A stretch of 64,000 nucleotides of DNA from Rubrivivax sp. (GCA_016719535.1 JADJYX010000020.1:186001-250000); one strand, 5' to 3'. Shown: positions 47,447-57,169, counted from the stretch's first letter. Program-made: numbers and translations. The notes: a model not told the origin generated them from the letters alone.

Positions 47447-49861
47447 ATGTCCGGCAATCCCGTCCTTCCCGCTGAACCGATCACGCTGCCGCTGCTGCCG
47501 CTGCGCGACGTGGTGGTCTTCCCCCACATGGTGATCCCGCTCTTCGTGGGTCGCCCCAAGTCCATCAAGGCGCTGGAGGCCGCGATGGAATCCGGCCGGC
47601 AGATCATGCTCGTGGCCCAGAAGGCCGCCGGCAAGGACGAGCCCAAGGCCGACGACATGTTCGAGGTCGGCTGCGTCTCCAGCATCCTGCAGATGCTCAA
47701 GCTGCCCGACGGCACCGTGAAGGTGCTGGTCGAGGGCGTGCAGCGCGCCAACACGCGTGCGATCACCGAGCGCGACGAATATTTCGTCGGTGAGGTCGTG
47801 CCGGTGCCGCCGGGCGCCGAGCCCTCGCCCGAGGTCGAGGCGCTGCGCCGCGCCGTGACGCAGCAGTTCGACCAGTACGTCAAGCTCAACAAGAAGATCC
47901 CGCCCGAGATCCTGACCAGCATTTCCGGCATCGATGACCCCGGCCGCCTGGCCGACACCATCGCCGCGCACCTGCCGCTCAAGCTCGAGGCCAAGCAGTC
48001 GGTGCTGGATCTTTTCGAGGTCGCCAAGCGGCTGGAGAAACTGCTCGAGCTGCTCGAGCACGAGGTCGACATCCTGCAGGTGGAAAAGCGCATCCGCGGC
48101 CGCGTCAAGCGCCAGATGGAGAAGAGCCAGCGCGAGTACTACCTCAACGAGCAGGTCAAGGCCATCCAGAAGGAACTGGGCGACGGCGAGGAGGGCGCCG
48201 ACCTCGAGGAACTCGAGAAGAAGATCGTCGCCGCCAAGATGAGCAAGGAGGCGCGCAAGAAGGCCGAGGGCGAGCTCAAGAAGCTCAAGCTGATGTCGCC
48301 GATGTCGGCCGAAGCCACGGTCGTGCGCAACTTCATCGACACGCTGGTCAACCTGCCCTGGGCCAAGAAGTCCAAGGTCAAGCACGATCTTTCATTTGCC
48401 GAGGACGTGCTCAACGAGGACCACTACGGCCTGGAGAAGGTCAAGGACCGCATCCTCGAATACCTTGCGGTGCAGCAGCGAGTCGACAAGGTCAAGGCGC
48501 CGATCCTGTGCCTGGTGGGCCCCCCGGGCGTGGGCAAGACCTCGCTCGGCCAGAGTGTGGCGCGCGCCACCGGCCGCAAATACGTGCGCATGGCGCTGGG
48601 TGGCATGCGCGACGAGGCGGAGATCCGCGGCCACCGCCGCACCTACATCGGCAGCATGCCGGGCAAGGTGCTGCAGAGCCTGACCAAGGTCGGTGTGCGC
48701 AACCCGCTGTTCCTGCTCGACGAGATCGACAAACTGGGCATGGACTTCCGCGGTGACCCGTCGTCGGCGCTGCTGGAGGTGCTGGACCCGGAGCAGAACC
48801 ACACCTTCAGCGACCACTACGTCGAGGTCGACTTCGACCTCTCGGACGTGATGTTCGTCGCCACCAGCAACTCGATGAACATCCCGCCGGCCCTGCTGGA
48901 CCGCATGGAAGTCATCCGGCTGGCCGGCTATACCGAAGACGAGAAGCTCAATATCGCGCAGCGCTACCTTTGCCCCAAGCAGGCGAAGAACAACGGCGTC
49001 AAGGCGGGCGAGATGGAGATCACCGAAGGTGCACTGCGTGGCATCGTCCGCTACTACACGCGCGAAGCGGGCGTGCGATCCCTCGAGCGCGAGATCTCCA
49101 AGATCTGTCGCAAGGTCGTCAAGGGCGTGCAGCTGAAGAAGTACGAGGGCACCGTCGTCGTCACCGAGGACAACCTCAACGACTTCCTGGGCGTGCGCAA
49201 GTATGACTTCGGCCGCACCGAGAAGAAGAACCAGGTCGGGCAGGTGGTCGGTCTGGCCTGGACCGAGGTCGGCGGCGACCTGCTGACCATCGAGGCGGCG
49301 GTGATGCCCGGCAAGGGCAACATCATCCGCACCGGTTCGCTGGGCGACGTGATGAAGGAATCGGTCGAGGCGGCCCGTTCGGTGGTGCGCAGCCGCGCCC
49401 GCCGCCTGGGCGTCAAGGACGAGATGTTCGAGAAGCGCGACATCCACATCCACGTACCCGACGGCGCCACGCCGAAGGACGGACCGAGCGCGGGTATCGC
49501 GATGACGACGGCCTTCGTGTCGGCGCTGACCGGCATCCCGGTGCGATCCGACGTGGCAATGACCGGCGAGATCACGCTGCGCGGCGAGGTCACGGCCATT
49601 GGCGGCCTGAAGGAGAAACTGCTGGCAGCGCTGCGCGGTGGCGTGAAGACGGTACTGATCCCCGAAGAAAACGTGAAGGACCTGCAGGACATCCCCGAGA
49701 ACGCCAAGAACCAGCTCGAGATCGTGCCCGTGCGCTGGATCGACCAGGTGCTCGAAGTGGCGCTCGAAGCCGTGCCGCAGCCGGTGCCCGAGGACGAAGC
49801 AGTGGCACCCGCGGCTGCGGCGCCGGTGGCGGTTCCGGGGGCCGACGCGTTGCCGCATTGA
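47447..49861 (+). CDS. lon: ATP-dependent Lon protease
   Basis: An 804-residue AAA+ serine protease for damaged and regulatory proteins. The N-terminal substrate domain starts ITLPLLPLRDVVVFPHMVIPLFVGR. Walker A is GPPGVGKTSLGQSVARATGR, Walker B LFLLDEIDKLG. The catalytic Ser lies in PKDGPSAGIAMTTA and the Lys in GGLKEKLLAALRGGVKTVLIPEEN. The start at MSGNPVLPAEPI follows GAGAGG. The last 30 residues are an Ala/Pro-rich tail. Confidence 0.97.
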   Translation: MSGNPVLPAEPITLPLLPLRDVVVFPHMVIPLFVGRPKSIKALEAAMESGRQIMLVAQKAAGKDEPKADDMFEVGCVSSILQMLKLPDGTVKVLVEGVQRANTRAITERDEYFVGEVVPVPPGAEPSPEVEALRRAVTQQFDQYVKLNKKIPPEILTSISGIDDPGRLADTIAAHLPLKLEAKQSVLDLFEVAKRLEKLLELLEHEVDILQVEKRIRGRVKRQMEKSQREYYLNEQVKAIQKELGDGEEGADLEELEKKIVAAKMSKEARKKAEGELKKLKLMSPMSAEATVVRNFIDTLVNLPWAKKSKVKHDLSFAEDVLNEDHYGLEKVKDRILEYLAVQQRVDKVKAPILCLVGPPGVGKTSLGQSVARATGRKYVRMALGGMRDEAEIRGHRRTYIGSMPGKVLQSLTKVGVRNPLFLLDEIDKLGMDFRGDPSSALLEVLDPEQNHTFSDHYVEVDFDLSDVMFVATSNSMNIPPALLDRMEVIRLAGYTEDEKLNIAQRYLCPKQAKNNGVKAGEMEITEGALRGIVRYYTREAGVRSLEREISKICRKVVKGVQLKKYEGTVVVTEDNLNDFLGVRKYDFGRTEKKNQVGQVVGLAWTEVGGDLLTIEAAVMPGKGNIIRTGSLGDVMKESVEAARSVVRSRARRLGVKDEMFEKRDIHIHVPDGATPKDGPSAGIAMTTAFVSALTGIPVRSDVAMTGEITLRGEVTAIGGLKEKLLAALRGGVKTVLIPEENVKDLQDIPENAKNQLEIVPVRWIDQVLEVALEAVPQPVPEDEAVAPAAAAPVAVPGADALPH

Positions 49862-50099
49862 ACGTTGGCCGAGATTGGGGGGCAGGAGGGGCAGTCTGTT
49901 CCAATCCAGCTATGAGCCTGGGGCGCCCTGAGATCAACGACGCGAAGCGAGTCGATCCGTTGTACATCTGGCCAGTGTAGTGAGGTCCGTGATTTGGTGT
50001 CCGTCGACCGTTGTCGTGTGCTGTGGGCATGTGGGCGAAGGCGCGGGCGGTGGGCAACGTGACTCACGTTGTCCACGGGTTGTGCCGGTGCGCGCCAGC

Positions 50100-50528
50100 G
50101 CATCGTCCGCATGTCCATAGCTGTGCCCCTCAGTCGTGCTGGCGGCGCAGCACGCAGGCCCGTGGCCGGGCCCGACAGCGTGCCCATGGCGCGGTCCACG
50201 TCGGCCAGCAGCGCCACGTCAGCCGGCATGTACAGGCGGGCAAGCGGGCAACGCGCCGCGCCGTAGGTCTTGACCGGCGGCCGGCCAGCGTCCCAGCGTG
50301 AAACCAGCCGCGTGATCTGGGCCCGGCTGTAGCCGCTCAGCGCTGGAGGTAGGCCAGCACAGGGCCGCGCTCGGCGCGCGCCGGCCGGGGGTAGTCAAAG
50401 CGCTTGAGAACAGCCCCGATCCACGCACAGCGGCCCTCGTCACCGGCCGCCGCCTGGAACTCCATCACCTGCGTACCGGCCAGGACCTGGCGCACCTGCT
50501 CCAGCGTGCGTACCTGGGCTTCGTTCAT
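50100..50528 (-). pseudogene. IS481-like integrase/transposase fragment
   Basis: The minus strand reads MNEAQVRTLEQVRQVLAGTQ, then RCAWIGAVLKRFDYPRPARAERGPVLAYLQR, and after a 1-nt frameshift near 50340 LSGYSRAQITRLVSRW and YMPADVALLADVDRAMGTLSGPAT. This is the N-terminal part of a DDE integrase of the IS481-like type. The catalytic core is missing; the remaining sequence to lon holds nothing recognisable. A decayed remnant. The flanking 49862-50099 shows no gene. Confidence 0.6.
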
Positions 50529-50687
50529 GTCGATCACCATCGATTTGATGATCGACCCACGTCATCGGTGGGCTGCCTGACAGCCACCAGATCGACGACC
50601 TCAGGCGGCCTCCAGGCTCACTCCTCAGTGGAATGTGGCGCCCGGCTCCAGGCTCCCGGCTAAAACCTCGTTGGACAAGACTTGGGC

Positions 50688-50717
50688 TTGCCAAAGCTTC
50701 CATTCTCGGCCTATACT
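50688..50717 (+). promoter_or_regulatory. Promoter of tRNA-Gly
   Basis: TTGCCA (50688-50693), 18-bp spacer, TATACT (50712-50717), 40 nt before the tRNA. A good sigma-70 match. Confidence 0.55.
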
Positions 50718-50757
50718 GACAGTCTTCGCTGATTAGGTTGATCGATCAGCGTTTGAC

Positions 50758-50833
50758 GCGGGAATAGCTCAGTTGGTAGAGCGCAACCTTGCCAAGGTTG
50801 AGGTCGCGAGTTCGAGCCTCGTTTCCCGCTCCA
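50758..50833 (+). tRNA. tRNA-Gly (GCC)
   Basis: Acceptor arms GCGGGAA and TTCCCGC pair and CCA is encoded. D-arm GCTCAGTTGGTAGAGC, anticodon stem CAACCTT-GCC-AAGGTTG with anticodon GCC, T-arm GAGTTCGAGCCTC. 76 nt, no insertion or degeneration. Confidence 0.96.
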
Positions 50834-50841
50834 GACACATC

Positions 50842-50869
50842 AAAAAGGGAAGCCGCGGCTTCCCTTTTT
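50842..50869 (+). terminator. Bidirectional-looking terminator between tRNA-Gly and tRNA-Cys
   Basis: AAAAAGGGAAGCC and GGCTTCCCTTTTT form a symmetrical hairpin with A-run and T-run. It would stop transcripts leaving tRNA-Gly, so tRNA-Cys may be made by read-through or its own weak promoter. Confidence 0.7.
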
Positions 50870-50887
50870 CGTGACAATGCGGATCAC

Positions 50888-50961
50888 GGCGCGATAGCAA
50901 AGCGGTTATGCAACGGATTGCAAATCCGTCTAGACCAGTTCGACTCTGGTTCGCGCCTCCA
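50888..50961 (+). tRNA. tRNA-Cys (GCA)
   Basis: Acceptor arms GGCGCGA and TCGCGCC pair and CCA is encoded. Anticodon arm ACGGATT-GCA-AATCCGT has anticodon GCA; T-arm CCAGTTCGACTCTGG. It is the last housekeeping gene before the insertion-sequence region. Confidence 0.96.
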
Positions 50962-51168
50962 AAATATCGTGTGCTGACGGGCACTTAGCAGACCCCACCA
51001 CTACTCCGCCGGTGTTTTTGGCGGTTGACTTGTCGGCGCCGATTCAAATCTGAGCCACCGTGCCGACCGAATATTGAGCCAGGGGTGGAAGCCGACTTTG
51101 AGAGGGTCGGCTGTGGACAAGCGTAGATGCCGGCCTGGTTCGTTGACCTCCTTGGTGCCGTGTTGATC

Positions 51169-51217
51169 GCGCGGGGGAAGACGCGCAGGGCGTAGCCCGT
51201 AGCGTCTTCCCCCGCGC
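51169..51217. repeat. Perfect 16-bp hairpin at the IS21 end
   Basis: GCGCGGGGGAAGACGC (51169-51184) is the exact reverse complement of 51202-51217. The 17-nt loop contains a smaller hairpin (GGGC/GCCC). It lies 9 nt past the istB remnant's stop. It may be a transcription stop or part of the element's end. The rest of 50962-51168 has no gene but shows repeated ATTCAAATCTGAGCCA-like motifs typical of IS21 ends. Confidence 0.65.
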
Positions 51218-51226
51218 GGCGCCCGA

Positions 51227-52049
51227 TCAGAACGGGTCGGTTTCAGCCGCGGTCTTGGCGCCCTTGCGCGTCTGTTCACGCGCCTTGATGCGCGTCTTGG
51301 CCTCGGCCGTACTGCGGCTGAAGCGGATCGACTCGTTGCCGGTCTCCACGATGTGGCAGTGGTGCGTGAGGCGGTCCAGCAGCGCGGTAGTCATCTTCGC
51401 GTCGCCGAAGACGCTGGACCACTCGGCGAAGTCCAGGCTGGTCTTGATCATCACGCTGGTGTGCTCGTACAGCCGGCTGAGCAGGTGGAGCAGCAACGCC
51501 CCGCCGGCCTGGCTGAAGGGCAGATGCCCAGTTCATCGAGGACTGCGAGGTCCAGGCGCAGCAAGCTGGTGGCGATGCGGCCCGCCTTGGCTTGCGCCTT
51601 CTCCTGCTCCAGCGCATTCACCAGATCGACGGTGGAGTAGAACCGTACCCGCTTGCCATGCCGGGTGATGCCGGCCACGCCGATGGCCGTGGCCAAGTGC
51701 GTCTTGCCCGTGCCCGGCCCACCCACCAGCACGACGTTGTGCGCGTCGTCGGTGAAGGCCGTGGTGGCCAGCGTGTTCCCCACACCGGGCGATCCACCGG
51801 CGAGACCTCGAAGTCGAAGCCCGCCATGTCGCGATGCACCGGGAATTTCGCGGCCTTCATCTGATGGCTGACCGAGCGCATCGTACGGTCCGTGCCCTCG
51901 GCCTGCAGCAGATGCTCGATCAGCCAGCGCGAGGACTCGATGCCGGCACCTCCTCCCACGACACCATCTTGCTCGACCAGATCGGCCCACGCGCCGGCCA
52001 TGCCGTGCAGGCGCAGCGCCTTGAGTTCGACCAGCACGTCAGGCTTCAT
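51227..52049 (-). pseudogene. istB: IS21 family helper ATPase IstB, frameshifted
   Basis: Read in three frames: MKPDVLVELKALRLHGMAGAW to AAKFPVHRDMAGFDFEVSPV; then VLVGGPGTGKTHLATAIGVAGITRHGKRVRFYSTVDLVN with the Walker A loop; then LLHLLSRLYEHTSVMIKTSLDFAEWSSVFGDAKMTTALLDRL. Breaks lie near 51785 and 51500-51540. IstB is the AAA+ partner of the IstA transposase. Two breaks suggest decay, though single-base sequence errors elsewhere call for caution. Confidence 0.8.
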
Positions 52050-52690
52050 GGCTGGCTCCCTCGATGGCGGCTGTGATGGCGGCGTCGACGGCATCGGCGG
52101 CGCTGCTGTCGGCACGCAGCCTGTCGTAGCGCGCCGTGTCCGCCAGCGGCGGTGTGGTGGCCTTCAAGTGCGTGGCCGCCGTCGGTGGCGCCGGTTGCGC
52201 GTTCAGCCTGCCCAGCACGTTGACCACATGCTCCACACAGACCTTGCCTGGCGGTCCGGCCTGCAGCGCCAACTCCACCGCCACCAGCACCGCATCCAGC
52301 CCGGCCGTGAGCACGATGGCCAGCACCTGCGCCATCACACGGTCACCGCCCGGGTTGCGCAGCAGCCCTCGGCGCAATTGCTGCAACGGCTCGGGCATGT
52401 CGGCGAACGGCGCCCCGTTCCTCAGTGCACCGGGCTTCCTCTGCAGCAGCGGGATGTAGTGCTGCACGGGCCACGAAGTGGCCCCTTCGTGGCCACGGGT
52501 AGCGGGTCTCTCCGGCGTTGCTCAGCCGGTCGTGGCGGGCCACGATCCTGTCGTCGGCCACGATGACCACGCTGGCCGGATACAGCCGCGTGCTGACCAT
52601 CTGGCCGCGCAGCTCGCACGGCACCGAGTAGCGGTTGCGCGCCACCGACACCAAGCAGGTGCTGGACACCCGCGCCGGCTTCTCGACGTA
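52039..52690 (-). pseudogene. istA: IS21 family transposase IstA, C-terminal fragment
   Basis: The piece reads STCLVSVARNRYSVPCELRGQMVSTRLYPASVVIVADDRIVARHDRL, then after a frameshift near 52470 QHYIPLLQRKPGALRNGAPFADMPEPLQQLRR. This is the C-terminal part of IstA downstream of the DDE core. The core and N-terminus are absent; the sequence joins an IS3-type remnant near 52700. Its end overlaps the istB start, the normal IS21 order. Confidence 0.75.
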
Positions 52691-52738
52691 GCCGTCGAAC
52701 GGCGGAACGTGTCAATGACTTTGCGTCACCCGACGAGG

Positions 52739-53600
52739 CTAATTTAGTGTGCGGGCGACGGGTTCGCTGTCTGGCTTTGTCTCCTCGGGTGGCGGGCTGA
52801 TCCAGGCGGCGGTCGGCATCGGCGGCAGCTGCGGGCGCTTGTTCTTGAAGCGGTTGGGGTTGGCCAGGAATGCGGCATCCAGGGCGGCTTGTCGTATGAC
52901 GCGCAGCTCCATCGCCAGTCCGTAGTGAACGCTGTGCGGTGTCATGTGGCCGATGCCGCTGTGGCGGTGCTGGTCGTTGTACCAGGCGAAGAAGGCTTGA
53001 CAGTGGGATCGAGCGTCCTCGATGCAGCCGAAGCGCGCGGGGAACTCGGGCCTGTACTTCATCGTCTTGAACTGCGACTCCGAGTACGGGTTGTCGTCGG
53101 AGACGTGAGGTCGGCTGTGGCTCTTGGCGACGTCCAGATCGACCAGCAGGCTGGCCACCGGCTTGGAGCGCATGGCCGCACCTCGGTCGGCGTGCAGGGT
53201 CAGCATGCCGCGCTCGACATCGTGCCGCGCGACGGTGTCGGCGATGAGCTGCTGGGCGAGTTCGAGCACTCGCGCGGGCGATGAGCCAGCCGACGACGAA
53301 GCGGCTGAAGATGTCCAGGATCACGTACAGGTGGAAACAGGTCCACTTGGCCGGCCCCTTGAGCTTGGTGATGTCCCACGACCAGACCTGGTTGGGTGCG
53401 ACGGCCAGCAGCTCGGGCTTGGCATACGCGGGGTGGGTGAGCTGGTTGCGCCGCTCGCGGCAGCGCCGTTGGCCGCCAGCACCCGGTACATGGTGCGCAC
53501 GGAGCCCAGGTACTGGCCCTCGTCGAGCAGCGTGGCGTGCACGGCCTCCGGCGATGTCCCGAAGCCTGTTGAACGCGGCCGGATGACGGTTCCTCATTCG
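52739..53600 (-). pseudogene. IS3 family transposase OrfB, frameshifted and truncated
   Basis: Segments in several frames assemble into an IS3-type DDE integrase: HATLLDEGQYLGSVRTMYRVLAANG, then PELLAVAPNQVWSWDITKLKGPAKW (first Asp) with YVILDIFSRFVVGWLIA, then MLTLHADRGAAMRSKPVASLL (second Asp) and DNPYSESQFKTMKYRPEFPARF (Glu). At least two frameshifts, near 53460 and 53275. The OrfA and N-terminal OrfB parts are missing where the IS256 element begins. Not functional as read. Confidence 0.78.
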
Positions 53601-53605
53601 TAATG

Positions 53606-54820
53606 CTACGCGGCCTTGCGTCCGGCTTCGGCGACGCTGGCGGACTTGGCTTTCAATGCAGCCAACAGAGCCTTCATGTCGCGGTGCCCGCGCAGCTTTC
53701 GGAAGCGCCCCTTGGCATCACTCAATGCGCCTGCGATCCAGCGCAGCGTCATCTGCCCGTCCTTCCAGCGCTTGACGTTGCGCGTGAAGTGCGCGATCGA
53801 CCCGTTCAGGTTCTCGATCGGGTTGGTCGTGCGCAGCGTGCGGTACAGCGCCCCGGTGATGCCCAGCGCCTGTACCGTCAAGGTCTCCTCCAGCCCCTCG
53901 CGCAGGCTGGCCGCAGCGCCGGGATGCTTGGCGTTCAGCGAGGCCGCCAGTCGCTGCAGTTGCTTCTTGGCCAACTCGGAGTTGGCGCCGTTCCAGGCGT
54001 CCCGCATGGCACGGCCCACGCTGGCGTGCAGTTCCGGCGGCAGGTGCTCGATCACGTTGCGCCGCTTGTGCTCCTGGCAGCGCTGGATGAGGGCCAGCGC
54101 GCCGAAGCATTCGACGATGGCCTTGCGCAGGGCCTTGCCGCCGTCGATCACCCACAGCCTCGCGCGGTCGGCATCGAGCCCCCTATCGACCAGGTCACTG
54201 AGCAGCGAGCGCACGACGCGGCTGGCCTCGGTGGAGCCCTCGCGCAGCCCCAGGACGTGCTTGTTGCCCTTGGCGTCGATGCCCAGCGCCACCAGGATGA
54301 CGCGGTCGCGGAAGTGGATGCCGTCGATCATCACGACCGGCAAGTCCAGCTCCTTGATCGAGGCCGACAGCCACTCGTGCAGTTGCGCCTGGCTCAGCGC
54401 CACCCAGCGCCGCGACACCGAGCTCTTGGACACCGACAGCGGCTCGTCGGGCTCCGGCAGCTTGTCTAGGGTGCCGGCATAGCGGCGCGTGGACACCCCG
54501 GCCGCCAGCGAGGCCATGGTGGCCATGTCCAGCGGATCCGTGTTGGTCGCCCATGCGAACGTGGGCAACTCGAGTTCACCGTCCGCCAGGCTGCGTGCCC
54601 GAGGCTTGCTCACAGCAATGCGCTGGCCACCCAGCACGACGCTGGATCGCGTCGTGCCGCCACGCACCGCCTTGCGGCCGGCGTCGGGCACGTTCTTGGC
54701 GCCACACAAGGCCACGCGGTCGGCCTCCATCATGGCCGCCAGGACCTGCTTGCCGGCGTTCACACACAGACCGTAGAACGCCTGCTGCACGTCGCGCAGC
54801 ACGCCTTGCACGTTCAACAA
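53606..54820 (-). CDS. IS256 family transposase
   Basis: A 404-residue mutator-type transposase. The DDE residues are visible in VVMIDGIHFRDRVILVALGIDAKG, RLWVIDGGKALRKAIVECFG and TNPIENLNGSIAHFTRNVKRW. The frame is unbroken. The start at MLNVQGVLRD is 6 nt from the hicB stop, leaving no room for the usual left terminal repeat, so the element's 5' end may be missing or the true start may be lost. No clear inverted repeats or target duplication seen. Confidence 0.82.
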   Translation of the reverse strand: MLNVQGVLRDVQQAFYGLCVNAGKQVLAAMMEADRVALCGAKNVPDAGRKAVRGGTTRSSVVLGGQRIAVSKPRARSLADGELELPTFAWATNTDPLDMATMASLAAGVSTRRYAGTLDKLPEPDEPLSVSKSSVSRRWVALSQAQLHEWLSASIKELDLPVVMIDGIHFRDRVILVALGIDAKGNKHVLGLREGSTEASRVVRSLLSDLVDRGLDADRARLWVIDGGKALRKAIVECFGALALIQRCQEHKRRNVIEHLPPELHASVGRAMRDAWNGANSELAKKQLQRLAASLNAKHPGAAASLREGLEETLTVQALGITGALYRTLRTTNPIENLNGSIAHFTRNVKRWKDGQMTLRWIAGALSDAKGRFRKLRGHRDMKALLAALKAKSASVAEAGRKAA

Positions 54821-54826
54821 CAGCCA

Positions 54827-55159
54827 TCAGATGGCGACGCGCTGAGCAAGTGCTTCTTGAGCCAGGGCATTTATGCTCTTGCCCTCTGCCTGCGCAGCGA
54901 TTGCGAGCCTTTCATGCAGTTCCGGTGGGATACGCAGGTTGAACTTCCCAGAGTAGTTGCGTCGCGGTTCGATTCCCTTCTCTTTGCAGACCTCAAGGAA
55001 TACAGACAGCGACTTCTTGAACTCACTTCTGAGTTCCTTCGGTGTCTTTCCATAGAAGTCGGCTCCGCCGGTGAGCCCGAGAATCTCGCCCCTGAAAATA
55101 TCAATCTCAGGGTCGTACTCGATCTTCGCGTTGTATCCGTCTACGGTCATCACGTTCAT
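54827..55159 (-). CDS. hicB: HicB-type antitoxin
   Basis: A 110-residue antitoxin. The HicB fold is YNAKIEYDPEIDIFRGEILGLTGGADFYGKTPKELRSEFKKSLSVFLEVCKEKGIEP, followed by a C-terminal ribbon-helix-helix-like DNA-binding part (FNLRIPPELHERLAIAAQAEGKSINALAQEAL). Its start overlaps the toxin stop by 4 nt. The pair lies just past an attC site in the attC's own polarity, so it is a cassette gene; the cassette's own attC would be beyond the stop, where IS256 now sits. Confidence 0.85.
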   Translation of the reverse strand: MNVMTVDGYNAKIEYDPEIDIFRGEILGLTGGADFYGKTPKELRSEFKKSLSVFLEVCKEKGIEPRRNYSGKFNLRIPPELHERLAIAAQAEGKSINALAQEALAQRVAI

Positions 55160-55410
55160 GGCTTCACTCCATGTTGTTCAAGCCACTTCCTTACCGATAC
55201 CACCGCGCCCTTGTATGTCTTCGGTGAAGGATGCGGTCTGTGGAAAACGCGCACCTCGTTGAAGAGCACGATCGCGACACGACTACCTTCGCGTTCAGTG
55301 ACCTCCGCGCCAAGTCCAGTCAGTAGCGCTTCGATGTCCTTCCAGGCGATGTTTGCACTGGTGGGATGAGCGAAGACCGCTTCGAGAGTCCTCTGATGGG
55401 CGCGCTTCAT
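55156..55410 (-). CDS. hicA: HicA-type toxin
   Basis: An 84-residue protein with HicA features: TLEAVFAHPTSANIAWKDIEALLTGLGAEVTEREGSRVAIVL, the catalytic-region His in VRVFHRPHPSPKTYKGAVVSVRKWLEQHG. HicA toxins cleave mRNA through a double-stranded RNA-binding-like fold. The start lies 53 nt from the attC R' core, typical of a cassette gene. Composition is less GC-rich than the chromosome (many TTC, GAT codons), consistent with transfer. Confidence 0.82.
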   Translation of the reverse strand: MKRAHQRTLEAVFAHPTSANIAWKDIEALLTGLGAEVTEREGSRVAIVLFNEVRVFHRPHPSPKTYKGAVVSVRKWLEQHGVKP

Positions 55411-55462
55411 GATGGAATGGTACCGGATTACGGTACCGAGTGCAACGAACGCGGTTTCTGAT

Positions 55463-55577
55463 GCCTAACGCAGAGTTAACCGGGCGACGACGGATGGACG
55501 CCTTGCCCGCGAGGCGCAGGATAGACAGTGAGCGCCTCGCGGCCAGGGTGCCTTGCCGTAGCGCGTCCGGTTGACCG
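55463..55577 (-). other. attC site 1, larger part (interrupted by IS110)
   Basis: On the minus strand this is an integron recombination site. The R' core GTTAGGC (complement of 55463-55469) ends the site and L' reads GGTTAACTCTGC before it. L'' (CGGTCAACCGG) has one extra base relative to L', which fixes the polarity as minus. The long arms pair around 55500-55560 (GCGAGGCGC/GCGCCTCGC). The R'' core lies 1.6 kb away at 57175-57181, separated by the IS110 element. Confidence 0.85.
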
Positions 55578-57169
55578 AATACGAAGGGACTTCCCCAGTC
55601 CAGCACCGGTGTCGATGCACCAAGATTGACAGGCGGAGAGTCAATCTGCAACTGCAAAGGGGAAGCCCATGAACAAGGTTACTGGACTCGAGGTCACGCG
55701 CATAGCGGTGGATCTGGCCAAGAACGTGCTGCAGATCCATGCCGAGGATCATCGGGGACGCATCGTGTGGGCCAAGCCGTTGGCACGCGAGCGGTTTCTC
55801 GGCTGGTGCGCCTCGCATCTGCCGCCGGGCTGCGAGGTGGTCATGGAGGCGTGCGGCGGCGCGCACCACTGGGGCCGGCAGTTGACGGCGCTCGGCTTCA
55901 AGCCCGTGCTGCTGGCGGGCCACCTGGTGGTGCCGTTTCGCCGCCAGGGCCGCTCGGGCAAGAACGACGCCAACGATGCGGCGGCGATCTACGAGGCCGC
56001 CGCGCGGCCGAGGATCCACCCGGTGCCGCTCAAGAGCGTCGAGCAGCAGGCCATCCTCACCGTCCACCGTCTTCGCGAGCAGTACAAGGGCGAGCGCACG
56101 GCGCTGATCAACACGATCCGCGGCCTGGCCGCCGAGTTCGGCGTGGTGTTCCCGCAAAGCCCCGAGGCGCTGCAGCTGCGGCTGCACGACGCGCTCGAAG
56201 ACGCCGGCAACGAGCTGCCGGCGCTGGTGCGTGGCGCTGCAGCGCGCGCAGCTGCATTGGCTGGAGATCGAGATCCAGATGGCCTGGTGCGACGAGCAGA
56301 TCCAGCTGCACGCACGGCGCGATGCACGGGCCAAGGCGATCAGCCGCATCCCGGGCATCGGCCCGATCACGGCCAGCGCCATGGTCAGCACGGTGGGCGA
56401 GTTCACGCAGTTCAAGAGCGCCGAGCAGTTCGCCAGCTGGCTCGGCCTGGTGCCCTGCCAAGACAGCAGCGGCGGCAAGGTGCGGCTGGGCCGCATCACC
56501 AAGCGCGGCGACACCTACCTGCGCACGCTGTTGATCCAGGGTGCGAAGTCCGCGGTGATGAGCGCCGACAAGCGCGACGACCCGATCAGCCAGTGGGCGC
56601 TGCGCCTCAAGGAACGATCGGGTTGGCAGAAAGCGGCCGTGGCGCTGGCCAACAAGCACGCGCGCATCGTCTGGGCGATGCTGGCCCGTGGCAGAGCGTT
56701 CGATGCCACTCATGTCAGCGTAATGCCTGGCTCGCCTGCTCACGCGCCCTCGGCCGTGGAGCAAGCTGCCCAGCCGCATGCCGAGCTCAGCGCCGCTTGA
56801 GCCGAACCCGAGTGCTTCACCCACCAGCACTCTTTGTCCCTTTGGTCCTATCCCCATCACCCACAGGCATGCAAAGCGAAGAAGCACTGAACAGGTCAGA
56901 CCGGCGGCGGGGTAACTCGATAACCTGTCCAGGGTGCTCATGCACTCCATTGAGCGAATGGAGTCCCGCCGAGCGGTTCGTTTCTGGGCCAGGGCGCCAG
57001 GCCGCAAGCCACGCCCACAAGGCCGTCTGTAGATGTGCAGTCTGCTCTGTCCACCGCTGCGACTTCGATGCCACCGGATGAGGGTCACCGAACAAGGAAT
57101 ACCAAATACGGCTTACCAAGGAAGAAGACCACTCACTGCCAACGCTTGCGCGCTGGAGAAGTCCCTGTA
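55578..57169 (+). mobile_element. IS110 family element of the IS1111 type, copy 1, inserted in attC
   Basis: The element is about 1592 bp. Subterminal inverted repeats AGGGACTTCCCC (55585-55596) and GGAGAAGTCCCT (57155-57166) match 11 of 12 and lie 7 and 3 nt from the ends, the spacing known for the IS1111 subgroup. Removing the element rejoins CCGGTTGACCG with GACAGGTTAGGC, giving an attC end almost identical to the intact site 2. No target duplication, as expected. The region 56801-57169 is non-coding element DNA. Confidence 0.85.
55669..56800 (+). pseudogene. IS110 family transposase, one frameshift (copy 1)
   Basis: The N-terminal DEDD catalytic domain reads VTRIAVDLAKNVLQIHAEDHRG, VVMEACGGAHHW and GKNDANDAAAIYEAA (Asp-Asp-Ala). 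After a frameshift near 56235 (after ELPALVRGA) the C-terminal part follows in another frame: LQRAQLHWLEIEIQMAWCD, then ISRIPGIGPITASAMVSTVGEF and GLVPCQDSSGGKVRLGRITKRGD with the conserved Ser. One base change restores about 377 codons. Real inactivation or sequence error cannot be told apart. Confidence 0.82.

Noticed and set aside
55669..57081. Programmed frameshift in IS110 transposase copy 1
   Set aside because: The related copy 3 is a single intact frame, and no slippery heptamer is evident at 56235; decay or sequence error is simpler.
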